Shown here in pieces: positions 61,839-64,000 of a stretch of DNA of 64,000 nucleotides; position 1 is the first letter of the stretch; every line of letters starts with the position of its first letter. The position numbers and the translations under genes are program-made. Origin of the DNA: Tomitella gaofuii (GTDB lineage Bacteria > Actinomycetota > Actinomycetes > Mycobacteriales > Mycobacteriaceae); the NCBI RefSeq assembly GCF_014126825.1, contig NZ_CP059900.1, positions 3,920,954 through 3,984,953 of the forward strand. Reading direction: 5' to 3'. Below the pieces are notes generated by a model. It was given only the letters and a program-made list of their open reading frames with translations, was not told where the DNA came from and did not search any database.

Positions 61839-64000
61839 TCAGAGCAGGCCAGTCGACCGCGCGGCGTCGACGGCGTCGCGCCGCGACCCCACGTCGAGCT
61901 TGCGGTAGATGCTGCGCAGGTGCGTCTTGACCGTGTTCACCGAGACGTACAGCGACGCGGCGATCTCCTCGGTGGTCCGCATCGACGGAAGTTCGACGAG
62001 CAGCTCCAGCTCACGCCGGGTGAGCGGCACGGCGCTCCCCACTGTCGCCCTGCCGAGCCTGTCCAGCACCAGCTGCGCGAAGCCGTCCCGGTGCCCATAG
62101 CGCCCGATCCCCTCGGCGAGGAGCCGCGCCGCCACCGGGCCCCCGTCGCGAAACGGCCGCACGAGAGTCTCCGGCATCGCCTTCGCCAAGGCCTGCGTCA
62201 TGGCGCCGTGCGCCCGGGCGGCGTCACCGTCGTCCGCAGCGAGCGTCGCGGCGACGACCAGCGCATCGACGGGCACGCGTCGGGTCAGCCCCGGCGCCCC
62301 GTCCCGCAGCGCATCCTCGAGCCGCTCCCGCGCCGCACCGTGACGACCGTGCTGGAGCTGCATCCCGACGCGCGCAAGGACCGCCTCCATCGTGCCGGGG
62401 ACGATCCGCTCGGCGTGCGCTGCGCTCTCCGCCGCCCAGGCGACCTCACCCACGCGCAGGGCTGTGCGCACGTGGATGAGCAGCCCGCATCCGCTGGCGC
62501 GCAAGGGCATCCGCGACCAATCCACCTCGCGCACCACCTCGTGCAACGCGCACGCGGCCCGGTACGGGCGCGCGGCGCCGTCCAGCTCGATCACCGACCG
62601 GATTCCGCGGGTCAACCCCTGCAGCGCCGGGGGAACCCCGGGCCCGCAGGCGCGCACCGCCGCGGCGATCCGCTCCTCCGCGGTCGCGCACTCGCACCGC
62701 TGATAGGCGACCCAGGCGGCCACCACATGCGCCGTCACCGCGGCCGGATCGTCGTGCAACCCGTTCCCGTGCGCATAGTCGAGAGCGGCGCGGCTGCGCC
62801 GGTCCATGGCCACGACGGTGTCGGAGGCAAGCGCCGCCATCGACAACGCCGACAACGCGGAAAGCGCCACCCGCGCGACGCCTGCCGACCCGGCGAGCGC
62901 GACGGACCGTTCGAGTTCCGCGGTGGCTCCGGGCGGGTCGCCGCGGATCAGCAGCAGCCATCCCCGGCACAGCAGCCTGTGCGCGTCGAGGAGCTCGTGC
63001 CGGCCCGGGCCGGGCCCGGGGGCGGGCGGAGGGACCTCCGTACGTGAGAGTGCAGGGCCGCTCCACAACGCACGTTGCAGCCGTATCGAATCCGCAATGC
63101 CACGCACCGCCCGGGACGCGTCCTGCTCCACGTACTTGTCCAGGGACACGTCGGCGGCCGCCGTGTCCCCGCACCCCAGATGCGCGGCCGCCTGTGCAAG
63201 AACCGAACCCGGCAGGGACATCATCTCCGCCGGCAGCGTGGCGAGAAAGGTGCGCACCGCCGACGCGTGCCCGTCCATCACGGCACCGACCCCCGCGCAC
63301 GCGAGCATCTCCGACAGCCGCACCGCGGGGAACCCGGCCGCCACCGCGTGTTCGAGCACCCGCAGCGGCGCCCCCTCGGCGGTGAACCAGTCGACGGCGC
63401 GGGCGTGGATCGCCGCGCGCACCGCGTGCGGTTGCCGCTCCATCTCCGCCACGAGATAGCTGCGCAGCAACGGATGCAGGCAGAACACGGGTTCCGGCCC
63501 CTCGTACCGGGTGACCAGGCAATTGCGGCCGGCGAGCCGGTCGAGCATGCCGCCGGCATCGCGCTCCCCGCTCAAGGCCTCGGCACAGCGGACGGAGATG
63601 CTCTCCTCGTGCGCGGTGGAGAGCAGGACGCGCCGGACGTCCGCGGGCAACGCGGCGAGGATCTCGCCGGTCAGATAGTCGGCCACGGCGCGGGTGTCGC
63701 CCGAGAACTCGGCGAGGCGCGTGCCCACATCGTCGCACCCCGCCAACATCACCGCAGCCATGCGCACGCCCGCCGCCCACCCCGCGGTGCGGGTCATGAG
63801 GCGGTCGAGGTCGTCGTCCGCCAGCTCCAGCGCGTGCTGCGCGAGGACCGCGCGCGCCTCCGCGCTGGTGAAGGCGAGGTCGGCCGTGTCGAGTGCGGTC
63901 AGCGTCCCGTCCAGTGCCAGCCTGTGCAGTCCGACGGCCGGTTGAAAGCGGCCGGACAACACGAGGGTCACCTGCTCGGGAAGGAACCGGCCCATGTGCA
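61839..64000 (-). CDS. LuxR family, MalT-like large regulator (5' end outside window)
   Basis: At least 718 residues are visible. The C-terminus is a LuxR HTH (PLTRRELELLVELPSMRTTEEIAASLYVSVNTVKTHLRSIYRKLDVGSRRDAVDAARSTGLL). Before it runs a long alpha-helical region without clear catalytic motifs, as in MalT/AlkS-like STAND regulators, whose N-terminal ATPase is expected past the window's right edge; I see no Walker A in the visible part. Candidates for control are the alkylsulfatase downstream on the same strand and the gene itself. Confidence 0.85.
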   Translation of the reverse strand, partial: HMGRFLPEQVTLVLSGRFQPAVGLHRLALDGTLTALDTADLAFTSAEARAVLAQHALELADDDLDRLMTRTAGWAAGVRMAAVMLAGCDDVGTRLAEFSGDTRAVADYLTGEILAALPADVRRVLLSTAHEESISVRCAEALSGERDAGGMLDRLAGRNCLVTRYEGPEPVFCLHPLLRSYLVAEMERQPHAVRAAIHARAVDWFTAEGAPLRVLEHAVAAGFPAVRLSEMLACAGVGAVMDGHASAVRTFLATLPAEMMSLPGSVLAQAAAHLGCGDTAAADVSLDKYVEQDASRAVRGIADSIRLQRALWSGPALSRTEVPPPAPGPGPGRHELLDAHRLLCRGWLLLIRGDPPGATAELERSVALAGSAGVARVALSALSALSMAALASDTVVAMDRRSRAALDYAHGNGLHDDPAAVTAHVVAAWVAYQRCECATAEERIAAAVRACGPGVPPALQGLTRGIRSVIELDGAARPYRAACALHEVVREVDWSRMPLRASGCGLLIHVRTALRVGEVAWAAESAAHAERIVPGTMEAVLARVGMQLQHGRHGAARERLEDALRDGAPGLTRRVPVDALVVAATLAADDGDAARAHGAMTQALAKAMPETLVRPFRDGGPVAARLLAEGIGRYGHRDGFAQLVLDRLGRATVGSAVPLTRRELELLVELPSMRTTEEIAASLYVSVNTVKTHLRSIYRKLDVGSRRDAVDAARSTGLL

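Overview
The window is GC-rich chromosomal DNA from an actinobacterium, almost certainly a member of the Mycobacteriales (the mycolic-acid group: Mycobacterium, Tsukamurella, Gordonia, Dietzia, Tomitella and relatives). The evidence is a clear Zmp1-type M13 metalloprotease, an MmpS-like domain, a deazaflavin (F420)-dependent nitroreductase-type protein, two class III adenylate cyclases, a LysM-free L,D-transpeptidase with an N-terminal Ig-like part, FadD/FadE-type acyl-CoA enzymes, and many genes that look leaderless (a TANNNT hexamer ending 7 bp before the start codon). I see no tRNA, rRNA, CRISPR array or prophage.

Left part, 1-24 kb: a 5'-cut adenylate cyclase, YceI, a DUF3054-like membrane protein, a POT peptide transporter, a YeiH-type exporter divergent from its LysR regulator, a penicillin-binding-protein-like lipoprotein without recognisable catalytic motifs, and a trans-sulfuration PLP enzyme. 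A 640-bp regulatory region follows, with four inverted repeats spaced exactly 22 bp apart, and then a single-chain acetyl-CoA-type carboxylase of about 1880 residues with one frameshift. Next come an unidentified 198-residue protein, a secreted intradiol-dioxygenase-like protein (frameshifted), Zmp1, a shikimate-dehydrogenase-like protein, an F420-type nitroreductase, an XRE regulator resembling Rv0474, a small helical protein, and a LysR/EamA divergent pair.

Middle, 24-50 kb: an L,D-transpeptidase (frameshifted), an alpha/beta hydrolase with an upstream repeat array, an FAD-linked oxidase, thioredoxin, IlvD, a lysine/alanine-repeat protein, a second adenylate cyclase, a lipoprotein, RNase HI, an RDD membrane protein, an MFS exporter, gluconokinase and a DEDDh exonuclease. 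A tight five-gene operon (enoyl-CoA hydratase, SDR, acyl-CoA ligase, acyl-CoA dehydrogenase, TetR) runs leftward from 45.4 to 40.2 kb. It could serve degradation of an alicyclic or other ring carboxylic acid. Then follow an RluA-type pseudouridine synthase, a second acyl-CoA dehydrogenase, a degenerate GGDEF-like protein and an M20D amidohydrolase.

Accessory part, 50.5-55.5 kb: an intact IS1634-family insertion sequence (1710 bp, 14-bp perfect terminal repeats, 60-bp target duplication) has cut the last 28 codons off a putative PD-(D/E)XK nuclease gene. Beside it is a visibly AT-richer stretch with a membrane protein and the 3' part of a secreted-toxin-like gene that has lost its start. The region looks like a decaying island.

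Right end, 55.5-64 kb: a DUF4190/MmpS-like protein, a two-domain universal stress protein, a MOSC protein, a DUF2254 membrane protein, a linear alkylsulfatase of the SdsA type, and a large LuxR/MalT-like regulator that runs off the window. Several single-base indels in or next to homopolymers suggest residual sequencing errors, although true mutations cannot be excluded.
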